Positions 25,246 to 32,612 of a DNA stretch of 64,000 nt are shown here, piece after piece. The stretch spans positions 1 to 64,000 of the IMG/VR virus record IMGVR_UViG_3300028394_000049. One strand, 5' to 3'. Below the pieces are notes generated by a model. The model was not told the DNA's origin and did no database searches. It saw only the letters and a list, made by a program, of their open reading frames with translations. Within the stretch, counting starts at the first letter, position 1. Each line of letters opens with the position of its first letter. Source of the stretch: a virus. Both the position numbers and the translations under genes were made by a program.

Positions 25246-25695
25246 ATGACTTACATTAAAGATGTATTCGGTAAAGACCTTTTTGGTCAATTTCAACCAT
25301 TCACGGTCGGTTTCGATCAAACTCTAGACACACTCAAACAAATTGCGGAACAATCTGCAAAAGTTGCTGGGTATCCTCCATACAACATCAGACAAGTCAA
25401 AGATAACAAATATGTTATTGAAATGGCTGTTGCTGGATTTGGAAAATCTGATATTGAAATGACACTAGATGGCAACAAACTAGTCATCAAAGGTGCAACA
25501 AAGGATGATCCGGAAACTGATTATCTATACAAAGGTATTGCAAATCGTTCTTTTGAACGCACTTTTACTTTAGCTGATAAAGTCGAAATTAAAGATGCGG
25601 AATTGGTAAACGGCATGCTTAAGGTTTGGTTGGAGAACATGATCAAAGCTCAAGATGCAATTAAAAAAATTACAATTAAAGAAAAGAACGAATAA
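25246..25695 (+). CDS. Small heat-shock protein (Hsp20/IbpA family)
   Basis: This 149-residue protein has an alpha-crystallin domain: PPYNIRQVKDNKYVIEMAVAG, then ELVNGMLKVWLENMIKAQDA as the A-x-x-x-G-x-L strand. The ATG at 25246 follows AAGGAGAAAG and gives the usual IbpA-like N-terminus (YIKDVFGKDLFGQFQPF); a longer in-frame extension to 25195 is unlikely. Hsp20 genes are a hallmark of cyanophage-type T4 relatives and probably protect folding of capsid proteins. It has the composite promoter at 25156. Confidence 0.92.
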   Translation: MTYIKDVFGKDLFGQFQPFTVGFDQTLDTLKQIAEQSAKVAGYPPYNIRQVKDNKYVIEMAVAGFGKSDIEMTLDGNKLVIKGATKDDPETDYLYKGIANRSFERTFTLADKVEIKDAELVNGMLKVWLENMIKAQDAIKKITIKEKNE

Positions 25696-25784
25696 TGAAA
25701 AACCTTCTTAAAAATCTTTATCATACTTGGTTAGAAGTTCGTAAGATGCAAACTGAATACGCTTATCGCACCCGTGGGGTCTGA
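25695..25784 (+). CDS. Candidate micropeptide (29 aa)
   Basis: A 29-codon frame starts at an ATG overlapping the hsp20 stop and reads MKNLLKNLYHTWLEVRKMQ followed by TEYAYRTRGV. It is an amphipathic, basic helix. No strong ribosome site is seen except purine-rich AAAGAA, so translation would rely on coupling. Conservation is unknown. Confidence 0.35.
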   Translation: MKNLLKNLYHTWLEVRKMQTEYAYRTRGV

Positions 25785-25785
25785 T

Positions 25786-25851
25786 ATGTGTAATTGGTGG
25801 CCCGTATCTGACGAAGAATGGGAAAATTTAAATTTTCCTAAAAACAAATAA
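25786..25851 (+). CDS. Candidate micropeptide (21 aa)
   Basis: A 21-codon frame follows the previous stop by one base: MCNWWPVSDEEWENLNFPKN, ending Lys. A GGGGT lies upstream. The high Trp content is not typical of random AT-rich DNA, and its tight packing in the hsp20 unit is suggestive, but support is limited. Confidence 0.35.
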   Translation: MCNWWPVSDEEWENLNFPKNK

Positions 25852-25865
25852 GTGGTAAATAAATG

Positions 25866-25894
25866 GGGGATTGTTGACAATCCCCTATTTTTTT
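25866..25894 (+). terminator. Terminator ending the hsp20 unit
   Basis: GGGGATT/AATCCCC (25866-25872 and 25879-25885) with a 6-base loop GTTGAC is followed by TATTTTTTT. The following promoter is embedded in it. Confidence 0.8.
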
Positions 25895-25902
25895 GTTATA
25901 CT
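25874..25902 (+). promoter_or_regulatory. Sigma70-like promoter embedded in a terminator
   Basis: TTGACA (25874-25879) sits mostly in the terminator loop; the 17-base spacer holds the second stem arm and T-tract; TATACT is at 25897-25902. The predicted start is near 25909, only a few bases before the ATG at 25912. Confidence 0.72.
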
Positions 25903-25911
25903 CCAGTGATT

Positions 25912-26115
25912 ATGAAAAAATTGACCCAAAATCCCAAAGAAGTCCTAAAAAAAGTTCGTTCTCGCACGAACCTGGATACCTTTTATACATACTCCCACTG
26001 GCCATCTAAAGAAATTGATGGTGTCACTTTTGTTCCTGTGGTAAAAAACTTGCCAGGGGTCCAAACCCAAACGCTACACTATATGCGTAAAGATAATTTG
26101 GAATATGTCAGATGA
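25912..26115 (+). CDS. Small hypothetical protein (67 aa)
   Basis: A 67-residue protein, basic at the N-terminus (KKLTQNPKEVLKKVRSRT), continuing HWPSKEIDGVTFVPVVKN and ending MRKDNLEYVR. I choose the ATG at 25912; a GTG at 25852 would read through the terminator. A transcript from the embedded promoter would have almost no leader, and no clear ribosome site is seen. Its stop overlaps the carbamoyltransferase start (ATGA). Confidence 0.55.
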   Translation: MKKLTQNPKEVLKKVRSRTNLDTFYTYSHWPSKEIDGVTFVPVVKNLPGVQTQTLHYMRKDNLEYVR

Positions 26116-27035
26116 AAATTTTGGGAATCAACACCTCACATAACGCTTCGATTTGCCAAATTACAGACGGCAAAATTGATTTCTATCTAGAGGAAGATAG
26201 GTTCAATAAGATAAAAAATTATTGTCCACATCATTCTGAAAAAACAGAATATCTATCGATTAAACCTCATGCAAATACCTTTTATGATAAGGTAATCCTT
26301 TCATCTTTTGATAGGTTTTTACCTTTCAAAGAAAACTCCCAAAATTGGGATGATATTATTAATGAAGATTTATTGAAACAATTAAATAACTTTAATTCAT
26401 CTTACTTTAGTCTTAGACATCACCACTTGTATCACGCTTATTGTGGTTTCTATTTTTCCAAATTTGATGAAGCTTTATGTATCGTTATGGATGGTGGTGG
26501 AACACAACCATATAAACCAGGTTTCCAAGAAATTGAAAGCGTTTACTTTCTGACAAAAAAAACAAATACTTGTCGTTATAAACACATGACAAATTCTCGA
26601 TTCATCAACAGACCATTTGAACCTATCGAACCAGAATATGATAATGTTGATGGAGTTGACTTACAATTTTCTTCCAAACACAGCTCAGGCCAACAATTTA
26701 GTATTTTAACTTCTCAGTTAGGATTTGGATCAGGTTCAGAAGCTGGAAAAACTATGGGACTAGCTAGTTACGGTAATAAATCTGGTAATAAACCAGAAGA
26801 TGAAGCCAAACGATTGCAAATCTCAACAAAAAAAGATACAATTAAATTAATTAAAAAGGCAATGTCATACAACAAATGTAAAAACATTGTGTTGTCTGGT
26901 GGTTATTCTTTAAATTGTGTAAACAATTATGAATATGTTAAAGAATTTCCTAATTATAATTTCTTTGTAGATCCTGTTGCACATGATGGTGGTACTGCTA
27001 TTGGAGCAGCTCTTTGGGCCTATCAAAATGGTTAA
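26112..27035 (+). CDS. Carbamoyltransferase, N-terminal half
   Basis: This 307-residue protein matches the N-terminal, ASKHA-fold part of NodU/CmcH/TobZ carbamoyltransferases. It begins KILGINTSHNASICQITDGK and has HHHLYHAYCGFYFS (metal-binding histidines), VMDGGGTQ, EAGKTMGLASYG and LSGGYSLNCVNN, ending in VDPVAHDGGTAIGAALWA. These enzymes carbamoylate hydroxyls of sugars or antibiotics using carbamoyl phosphate. Full-length enzymes are ~550-600 residues; the C-terminal domain is a separate overlapping gene at 27028. Confidence 0.88.
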   Translation: MKILGINTSHNASICQITDGKIDFYLEEDRFNKIKNYCPHHSEKTEYLSIKPHANTFYDKVILSSFDRFLPFKENSQNWDDIINEDLLKQLNNFNSSYFSLRHHHLYHAYCGFYFSKFDEALCIVMDGGGTQPYKPGFQEIESVYFLTKKTNTCRYKHMTNSRFINRPFEPIEPEYDNVDGVDLQFSSKHSSGQQFSILTSQLGFGSGSEAGKTMGLASYGNKSGNKPEDEAKRLQISTKKDTIKLIKKAMSYNKCKNIVLSGGYSLNCVNNYEYVKEFPNYNFFVDPVAHDGGTAIGAALWAYQNG

Positions 27036-27558
27036 TATAACAAACAAAACTGTAGCGGTTGATCATTTGATTGATCAAAAAGTAGTTGCAATATTTCAAG
27101 GACAATCTGAATGGGGTCCTAGAGCTCTAGGTAATCGTTCAATTCTTTTTGATCCTAGGAATCCAAATGGCAAAGACATTATTAATGGTATCAAAAAACG
27201 TGAATGGTTTAGGCCTTTTGCTGGAACAATCATGTTGGAACATGTACATGATTACTTTGAAATGTTGACCATAAAGGAATCACCTTACATGACTTTTGCT
27301 GTTCAAGCAAAAGAAAAAGCAATTAAAGAAGTACCATCAATTATTCACGTTGACAATACTTGCAGAATACAAACAGTCACTAGAGAACAAAATAAACACT
27401 TCTATGAATTGATTGAAGAATTTTACAAAAGAACAGGAACACCGATTCTATTCAATACTTCATTCAATTTGGCTGGAGAACCTTTGGTTGAAACCCTTGA
27501 AGATGCGATTAGTACCGTGAATAGGTCAGGAATTGATTACTTATATTTACCGGAATAA
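27028..27558 (+). CDS. Carbamoyltransferase, C-terminal half
   Basis: This 176-residue protein matches the C-terminal Sua5/YrdC-like domain of the same enzymes: AIFQGQSEWGPRALGNRSIL, REWFRPFAGTI, and FNTSFNLAGEPLVETLEDA. The ATG at 27028 overlaps the stop of the N-terminal gene by eight bases in another frame. No frame change is needed to give both halves intact motifs, so this looks like a natural split with translational coupling rather than decay. Confidence 0.85.
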   Translation: MVNITNKTVAVDHLIDQKVVAIFQGQSEWGPRALGNRSILFDPRNPNGKDIINGIKKREWFRPFAGTIMLEHVHDYFEMLTIKESPYMTFAVQAKEKAIKEVPSIIHVDNTCRIQTVTREQNKHFYELIEEFYKRTGTPILFNTSFNLAGEPLVETLEDAISTVNRSGIDYLYLPE

Positions 27559-27562
27559 AAAA

Positions 27563-27748
27563 ATGTTACAAACTATTTACAATTGGATAAGATATTCTGG
27601 AGTGAATATCACAATTAAATTAAATCCACTTCATTGGAGAATTAATTGTGGTTTTAAATCAACAAACGAAATTTGGGAAGTCGATTATTTTATTTTAGAA
27701 TTTTTACCTATAACTATACGTGTGTGGTTTGACAATGGCGATTGGTAA
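27563..27748 (+). CDS. Small hypothetical protein (61 aa)
   Basis: A 61-residue aromatic-rich protein starting MLQTIYNWIRYSGVNITIKL and ending TIRVWFDNGDW. Similar small proteins of unknown function with a terminal DNGDW-type motif occur in T4-like phages. It overlaps the next gene by 14 bases. An earlier in-frame start at 27533 lies inside the carbamoyltransferase gene and is not favoured. Confidence 0.55.
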   Translation: MLQTIYNWIRYSGVNITIKLNPLHWRINCGFKSTNEIWEVDYFILEFLPITIRVWFDNGDW

Positions 27749-28142
27749 AAAAATAATTGTCAATGGTACGTTCGATATACTTCATGTTGGACATATTGCG
27801 CTTTTAGAATATGCTAGAAGTCTCGGTGACCAACTGTTGGTCTGTATAGATAGTGATAGGCGAGTAAAAGAATTAAAAGGTGAGTCTAGACCAATCAATA
27901 ATCAATACGACAGAATAAGAATGTTGTGTGCATTAAGATGTGTTGATATGGTTTGGATGTTTGATAGTGAACAAAATTTAATTGATCAGATTAAATTATA
28001 TGAACCAGATATTATGGTTAAAGGTTCCGATTACGTAGGAAAACCAATAATCGGACAATCGATGTGTAAGGAGATATTATTTTATGACAAAACAGAACAT
28101 TCAACAACAAGTACCATTCAAAATATTATTGATAGGCGATGA
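27735..28142 (+). CDS. HldE-type cytidylyltransferase/adenylyltransferase domain protein
   Basis: This 135-residue protein matches the C-terminal nucleotidyltransferase domain of HldE (RfaE): VNGTFDILHVGHIALLEYAR (HxGH), SDRRVKELKGESRPINNQYDR, then PDIMVKGSDYVG and EHSTTSTIQNII near the end. HldE-C adenylylates heptose-1-phosphate to ADP-heptose. In bacteria it is usually fused behind the kinase; here it is separate and comes first. The start at 27735 gives MAIGKKIIVNG; an upstream start is unlikely. Confidence 0.85.
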   Translation: MAIGKKIIVNGTFDILHVGHIALLEYARSLGDQLLVCIDSDRRVKELKGESRPINNQYDRIRMLCALRCVDMVWMFDSEQNLIDQIKLYEPDIMVKGSDYVGKPIIGQSMCKEILFYDKTEHSTTSTIQNIIDRR

Positions 28143-28845
28143 TTGCCTTGATGAGTATCAATATGGTGTTGTAGAGAGATTAAGTCCTGAAGCACCAGTT
28201 CCGGTTTTTAAGTTTCAGCGAAAAGATCAAAAGCCAGGAATGGCTGCTAACGTATATCAGAATCTTATGAATCTAGGTTGTAAAGTTAATAGAATTTTTG
28301 GCAACCAATCTAAAAAAACAAGATTGATTGATTTAAAATCCAAACAACACATCGTTCGTATTGATGAAGATTTAATCAGTAAACCATTAGTTATTGAACC
28401 TGATCTATTACAAGATTATGACGCAATTGTTGTGAGCGACTATAACAAAGGTACAGTTTCTTATGAAACACTAGAGAATTTGCAAAACGTTTTTTCTGGT
28501 CCAATTTTTGTTGATACGAAAAAAACTGAACTTGATAGAATGAACAAATGTATTGTAAAAATTAATACTCCTGAGTTCATGGCATCAAAAAGCAAGTGCG
28601 AAGAATTAATTGTAACTGCCGGAGAACAAGGCGCTTACTACAAGGGAACAAGATATCCCGCAATGCCTGTGGAAGTTGCCGATGTCTGTGGTGCAGGCGA
28701 TACATTTTTGGCAGCACTTACATACAAATATTTGCAAACAAATAGTATTGAACAATCTATTCCTTTTGCGATTCGAGCAGCCTCTATAACCGTGCAACAT
28801 TTGGGTGTATATGCACCAGATTTGGGAGAAATAAATGCGTCTTGA
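28084..28845 (+). CDS. HldE-type heptose-7-phosphate kinase (PfkB family)
   Basis: This 253-residue sugar kinase matches the HldE N-terminal domain: LIGDDCLDEYQYGVVERL, SPEAPVPVFK, GMAANVYQNLMNLGCKV, VVSDYNKGT and the catalytic DVCGAGDTFLAAL. Bacterial kinase domains are ~315 residues, so it is trimmed. HldE kinase phosphorylates heptose-7-phosphate at C1. It overlaps the nucleotidyltransferase gene by 59 bases with both frames conserved. The two genes rebuild HldE in reversed order. Confidence 0.86.
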   Translation: MTKQNIQQQVPFKILLIGDDCLDEYQYGVVERLSPEAPVPVFKFQRKDQKPGMAANVYQNLMNLGCKVNRIFGNQSKKTRLIDLKSKQHIVRIDEDLISKPLVIEPDLLQDYDAIVVSDYNKGTVSYETLENLQNVFSGPIFVDTKKTELDRMNKCIVKINTPEFMASKSKCEELIVTAGEQGAYYKGTRYPAMPVEVADVCGAGDTFLAALTYKYLQTNSIEQSIPFAIRAASITVQHLGVYAPDLGEINAS

Positions 28846-29191
28846 AGGTTTTGTTGAAAAGGGTTGGGGGCATGAATTTATTTTTGCAACCAACGACAAG
28901 TATTGCGGCAAATTATTAAAGTTTAATAAAGATGCCAAATTCAGTATGCACTTTCATAGTGTCAAAGATGAAACTTGGTATGTGATGGATGGCAAGTTTA
29001 AAGTTATTTGTATTAATACTGCCAACGCCACACAATATGAACATGAACTAAATCCTGGTGATACATGGCACAATCCGCCTTTACTTCCACATCAAGTTAT
29101 TTGTCTTGAAGAAGGCACTTTAATTGAAGTCAGCACTTCTGATTCAGTAGAAGATAATTATCGTGTAATGAAAGGCGATAGTCAAAAGTGA
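28835..29191 (+). CDS. Cupin protein (sugar isomerase/epimerase-like)
   Basis: This 118-residue single-domain cupin has two metal motifs: FSMHFHSVKDETWYVMDGK (motif 1, HxH...E) and NPGDTWHNPPLLPHQVICLEEG (motif 2, PxxxH). It starts GFVEKGWGHEFIFATND, like mannose-6-phosphate isomerase type II domains. In this operon a sugar-phosphate or nucleotide-sugar isomerase role is plausible; a missing heptose-pathway step is a guess only. Confidence 0.75.
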   Translation: MRLEGFVEKGWGHEFIFATNDKYCGKLLKFNKDAKFSMHFHSVKDETWYVMDGKFKVICINTANATQYEHELNPGDTWHNPPLLPHQVICLEEGTLIEVSTSDSVEDNYRVMKGDSQK

Positions 29192-29979
29192 ATATCTTAT
29201 TAACAGGTCACCGTGGATTTATCGGTTCACATTTACTCAAAGCGTTAGAAGAAAAAGGACATAATGTATCGACCTATGAATGGGGTGATGGCAATATGCC
29301 TAGCGTTATGGAACAAGATTGGGTAATGCATGTTGGTGCAATTAGTTCTACAACCGAAAAAGATGTTGAAAAAGTGATGCGACAAAATGTTGACTTTACT
29401 GAACAGTTGTATAATGCATGTAGGACATACGGAGTTAACTTTCAATTCTCTAGCTCAGCATCAGTCTATGGGTTAACTAGTACGTTTAAGGAAGATGATC
29501 CTGTTGATCCAAAGACACCTTATGCTTGGTCGAAGTATCTAAGTGAAAGATACATCAATAGGCACATGGGTGGTAACATCACTCAGATGTTTAGATATTT
29601 TAATGTGTATGGTCCAGATGGTGAAGAACACAAGGGTGACCAAGCAAGTCCATATTTTAAATTCACTAAACAAGCCAAAGAAAAAAGAAGAATTAAACTT
29701 TTTGATGGCAGCAATAATTATCATAGAGATTTTATTCATGTTAGTAAAATAGTTGATACACACCTTAAATTTTTAAATATCAAAGAATCTGGTACTTGGA
29801 ATGTTGGTACTGGAACAACCAAAAGTTTTATGCATGTTGCATCAGAAGTATCAAAAACATGGCCTTCTATTGTTGAATTCATTTCAATGCCAAAAGAATT
29901 GGAACAATCTTATCAAAAATATACTTGTGCTGATATGACAAAGATGAACAAGACATTAGAAGCTTTGCAAAGTGAGTGA
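29188..29979 (+). CDS. HldD-like ADP-heptose epimerase (SDR family)
   Basis: This 263-residue extended short-chain dehydrogenase binds NAD(P) through TGHRGFIGSHLL and has the catalytic Ser region SSSASVYG and YxxxK in PYAWSKYLSE. RYFNVYGPDGEEHKGDQASP closely resembles HldD (ADP-L-glycero-D-manno-heptose 6-epimerase), which is ~310 residues. In context it would finish ADP-heptose made by the split HldE. Another sugar-nucleotide epimerase activity is possible. Confidence 0.8.
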   Translation: MNILLTGHRGFIGSHLLKALEEKGHNVSTYEWGDGNMPSVMEQDWVMHVGAISSTTEKDVEKVMRQNVDFTEQLYNACRTYGVNFQFSSSASVYGLTSTFKEDDPVDPKTPYAWSKYLSERYINRHMGGNITQMFRYFNVYGPDGEEHKGDQASPYFKFTKQAKEKRRIKLFDGSNNYHRDFIHVSKIVDTHLKFLNIKESGTWNVGTGTTKSFMHVASEVSKTWPSIVEFISMPKELEQSYQKYTCADMTKMNKTLEALQSE

Positions 29980-30436
29980 TGAAACAAATTTATTAAAGGG
30001 TCGTAATAGTTACGATAGTAATATTGGCGGCAGTTTGGTGGCGTTTTTAAACAGAAATGTGACGCCTTACCCTACAGAATCTAGTGGTCCAAAATTTGAT
30101 CTAGTTCCTGTTACTGAGCAAAAAGATTTGATGCTGAATGTGGCTCGTATGCACGCTCAGCAAGAATATGATAGAATCATGGACTTGGTACAGGTGTTAC
30201 AAAAACAAGCTGAACAAATCAAACGTAGATTATACATTACTGATGCAGTACATGCCGCCAAATATGATTTTAAAACTTATCCTGGTCAATGTTATTGGTT
30301 GATCTATGATACAGAAAAAAATATAACTAGACTAGTTAGAAATGGTCCAAATGATTGGAGTTCATCGGCTCCAGAAAATTATGATTATGTTTGCCAAGTT
30401 AAATGGTTAGGCGATTTTACCTGGATTGAAGTTTGA
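29972..30436 (+). CDS. DUF2452 family protein
   Basis: This 154-residue protein carries the DUF2452 pattern, ending in YPGQCYWLIYDTEKNITRL and VCQVKWLGDFTWIEV. It begins with GTG inside the 3' end of the epimerase gene. DUF2452 proteins are found in bacteria and T4-like phages; function is unknown. The middle is a long helix (LNVARMHAQQEYDRIMDLVQ). Confidence 0.75.
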   Translation: MSDETNLLKGRNSYDSNIGGSLVAFLNRNVTPYPTESSGPKFDLVPVTEQKDLMLNVARMHAQQEYDRIMDLVQVLQKQAEQIKRRLYITDAVHAAKYDFKTYPGQCYWLIYDTEKNITRLVRNGPNDWSSSAPENYDYVCQVKWLGDFTWIEV

Positions 30437-30957
30437 TGAAACAAAAATTTATTGATGCTTATATGGATGTGGCACATCGATTTGCACAGTTATCAAGTGC
30501 AAAGCGTTTAAAGGTCGGTGCTATAATTGTCAAAGATGATCGAATTATTTCAATTGGTTATAATGGTATGCCATCTGGTTGGACAAATGAATGTGAAACT
30601 AAAGAATACATGAGTGACGATGCTGGTGGTTGGTTAAGTCCAGATGAAATTGAACAACGATGGCCTAACCAAGAACAACAGTTGCCAAAAGATTCAAATA
30701 TTTGGAAGCGGTATTCTCTTAAAACCAAAGATGAAGTCATTCATGCCGAAGCCAATGCAATCGCCAAACTTGCTAAATGTACCGAATCTGGTGATGGATC
30801 CACCATGTTTTTAACTCATGCACCATGCATACATTGTGCCAAACAAATCTATACCGCAGGCATTAAAACGGTATACTTCGGTTCGGCATATAGGGACGAT
30901 GCGGGCTTGACATTCTTAAAAAAATGTGATATACTAGTGAATCAGGTGAGTAAGTAA
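30436..30957 (+). CDS. cd: dCMP deaminase
   Basis: This 173-residue enzyme converts dCMP to dUMP for dTTP supply (T4 Cd is 193 residues). Zinc ligands and base are HAEAN (His103, Glu105) and PCIHCAK (Cys131, Cys134). An insertion with a GYNGMPSGWTNECE region is typical of dCMP deaminases. The ATG at 30436 overlaps the DUF2452 stop. The intrinsic hairpin at 30997 follows. Confidence 0.93.
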   Translation: MKQKFIDAYMDVAHRFAQLSSAKRLKVGAIIVKDDRIISIGYNGMPSGWTNECETKEYMSDDAGGWLSPDEIEQRWPNQEQQLPKDSNIWKRYSLKTKDEVIHAEANAIAKLAKCTESGDGSTMFLTHAPCIHCAKQIYTAGIKTVYFGSAYRDDAGLTFLKKCDILVNQVSK

Positions 30958-30996
30958 TTTCGCCTGATGAAATTGGTTTTTTACCTAAATATTGGG

Positions 30997-31021
30997 AAAC
31001 TTACTATCTCGTAAGTTTTTT
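30997..31021 (+). terminator. Terminator after dCMP deaminase
   Basis: A perfect 8-bp stem AAACTTAC/GTAAGTTT (30997-31004 and 31011-31018) with a 6-base loop is followed by Ts to 31021. Confidence 0.75.
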
Positions 31022-31043
31022 GAATTGTGCATAAAGGTCTAAA

Positions 31044-31592
31044 ATGAAACTGAGCATAATCGGATGTCCTGAAAAGAAAAAATTTCGTCCCTACGTTAAA
31101 AAAGCAGCATTATTCTATGCTGATCTGTTGTTCACACAAAAAATGACGGAAAATCTTTTTTTGCAAATCAAATTTAATAAAAAAATTGATGTGTTTGGAT
31201 ATGCATCAATTACTGGTTATAATGATAGTGCTAAACCTAGAGATTTTTTAATTGAACTAAATCCAAATGTTGCCGCTTATGATATATTGAAAACGTTAGC
31301 CCATGAAATGGTTCACGTAAAACAATACGCATATTCAGAAATGGATGAAAAAGGATTAAGATGGAAAGGATCGCATGTCGATCCTTCAAAAACAGATTAT
31401 TGGACTGAACCGTGGGAAGTAGAAGCTTATGGTTTAGAACCTGGAATGTTTACAAAGTTTGCAGTTAAAGAAAAATTGTGGACAGTATTTAAAAACGTTA
31501 CTAATCCAAATGATATAATAAAGCCGGAACCTTTAGGGTTCTTGGAAGAAACTGTTGTTGCAGAAATACAACAAATAGAAAATAATGCTTGA
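31044..31592 (+). CDS. SprT-like zinc metallopeptidase
   Basis: This 182-residue protein has the zincin motif HEMVH (His87, Glu88, His91) in TLAHEMVHVKQYA and a later acidic stretch EPWEVEAYGLEPG that may supply the third ligand. SprT/Spartan-type proteins act on DNA-bound proteins in other systems; phage versions are common but untested. The tRNA promoter TTGACA overlaps its stop codon. Confidence 0.75.
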   Translation: MKLSIIGCPEKKKFRPYVKKAALFYADLLFTQKMTENLFLQIKFNKKIDVFGYASITGYNDSAKPRDFLIELNPNVAAYDILKTLAHEMVHVKQYAYSEMDEKGLRWKGSHVDPSKTDYWTEPWEVEAYGLEPGMFTKFAVKEKLWTVFKNVTNPNDIIKPEPLGFLEETVVAEIQQIENNA

Positions 31593-31616
31593 CAATTTTA
31601 TTGGTTTGTGTAGAAT
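31589..31616 (+). promoter_or_regulatory. Sigma70-like promoter P1 of the tRNA cluster
   Basis: TTGACA (31589-31594), 16 bases and TAGAAT (31611-31616); the predicted start is ~2 bases before tRNA-Ser(TGA). It is nearly identical to P2 at 32010. Confidence 0.85.
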
Positions 31617-31624
31617 AGATATAT

Positions 31625-31712
31625 GGAAGTGTGGATGAGTGGTTTAAATCAGCAGTCTTGAAAACTGCCGGCTGTAAAAGGTCCGTGAGTTCGAATCTCA
31701 CCGCTTCCGCCA
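31625..31712 (+). tRNA. tRNA-Ser(TGA)
   Basis: Acceptor GGAAGTG/CGCTTCC with discriminator G and encoded CCA. Anticodon loop CTTGAAA gives TGA. The long variable arm is typical of tRNA-Ser. Confidence 0.96.
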
Positions 31713-31718
31713 GATTTT

Positions 31719-31806
31719 GGAGAGTTGGTAGAGTGGTTAATACAACGGATTGCTAATCCGTCATCCAGAAATGGGTGCATAGGTTCGATTCCTATACTCT
31801 CCGCCA
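31719..31806 (+). tRNA. tRNA-Ser(GCT)
   Basis: Acceptor GGAGAGT/ACTCTCC, discriminator G and encoded CCA. Loop TTGCTAA gives GCT. A long variable arm is present. Confidence 0.96.
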
Positions 31807-31812
31807 AATTTC

Positions 31813-31887
31813 CTCGCTTTCGTATAATGGATAATACAGTAGGCTTCTACCCTACGAATATGGGTTCGATTCCTGTAGGCGAGGCCA
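31813..31887 (+). tRNA. tRNA-Arg(TCT)
   Basis: Acceptor CTCGCTT/AGGCGAG with one G-T pair, discriminator G and encoded CCA. Loop CTTCTAC gives TCT, reading AGA, the favoured Arg codon of AT-rich genes. Confidence 0.93.
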
Positions 31888-31895
31888 GAGTTTAT

Positions 31896-31972
31896 GTGGG
31901 TGTGCAGCTGAATGGTTAGGCACCGGATTGCAAATCCGTATTATGCAGGTTCGAGTCCTGTCACCCACTCCA
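31896..31972 (+). tRNA. tRNA-Cys(GCA)
   Basis: Acceptor GTGGGTG/CACCCAC, discriminator T and encoded CCA. Loop TTGCAAA gives GCA. Confidence 0.95.
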
Positions 31973-32009
31973 AGTTTGTTGTTTAAATACAACACCCAGT
32001 AAAAAGTGC

Positions 32010-32037
32010 TTGACAATTTTACTGGTTCATGTACAAT
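32010..32037 (+). promoter_or_regulatory. Sigma70-like promoter P2 inside the tRNA cluster
   Basis: TTGACA (32010-32015), 16 bases and TACAAT (32032-32037), 57 bases before tRNA-Glu. It matches P1 at 24 of 28 positions including the spacer. Confidence 0.85.
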
Positions 32038-32093
32038 ACGTACTATCGATTGAGAAATCAATCATTGTTCTTTAAAAGTTTGATGCAGTATGT

Positions 32094-32169
32094 GCTCGGT
32101 TCATCTAGTGGCCTAGGATAGTGCCCTTTCACGGCATTCACACCGGTTCGAATCCGGTACCGAGTACCA
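32094..32169 (+). tRNA. tRNA-Glu(TTC)
   Basis: Acceptor GCTCGGT/ACCGAGT with a first G-T pair, discriminator A and encoded CCA. Loop CTTTCAC gives TTC. Confidence 0.95.
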
Positions 32170-32380
32170 TATTAAAGTTTATTGCGTTGATAAGTCCATT
32201 AGGGGATTGTTCAAGATAACGGGACGGCGGTCACCGGTCTATGAACACTCATGATAGCCGTTACGAAGGTGATGGGTTGCTTGTTTGTAATGACCGCATA
32301 CAGCGCAGGATCGCAGCCTGTGAAAAAGAAGTATGCAAGGTTCGCAATAAATTTTAATATGGTACATAGAAAAAAATAAA
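32170..32380 (+). other. tRNA-free gap with possible RNA structure
   Basis: These 211 bases between tRNA-Glu and tRNA-Leu hold no convincing ORF or tRNA. Two perfect stems can be drawn, TAACGG/CCGTTA (32217, 32258) and GCGGTCA/TGACCGC (32227, 32291), which cross each other; such matches are near chance level in this length. A small RNA is possible but unproven. Confidence 0.3.
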
Positions 32381-32465
32381 GCCCTCTTGGCGGAATTGGT
32401 AGACGCACCGGATTTAGGTTCCGGCGCCGTAAGGCGTGAGAGTTCGACTCTCTTGGAGGGCACCA
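32381..32465 (+). tRNA. tRNA-Leu(TAG)
   Basis: Acceptor GCCCTCT/GGAGGGC, discriminator A and encoded CCA. Loop TTTAGGT gives TAG. A long variable arm is present. Confidence 0.95.
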
Positions 32466-32474
32466 AATTTAAAT

Positions 32475-32557
32475 GCGACTGTGGTGAAATAGGTAAACAC
32501 AGCAGACTTAAAATCTGCCGCTTCGGCTTGCCGGTTCGATTCTGGCCAGTCGCACCA
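32475..32557 (+). tRNA. tRNA-Leu(TAA)
   Basis: Acceptor GCGACTG/CAGTCGC, discriminator A and encoded CCA. Loop CTTAAAA gives TAA. A long variable arm is present. Confidence 0.95.
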
Positions 32558-32612
32558 AATTGGAAAAGTTTTTGGTTGTTCTAAAAAGCAAGGCCACGCT
32601 GAAAAGCAAAAA

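Noticed and set aside
32170-32380. Crossing stems GCGGTCA/TGACCGC and TAACGG/CCGTTA as a second pseudoknot
   Set aside because: Perfect 6-7 bp matches are expected about once by chance in 211 bases; listed only as a gap, not as an RNA gene.
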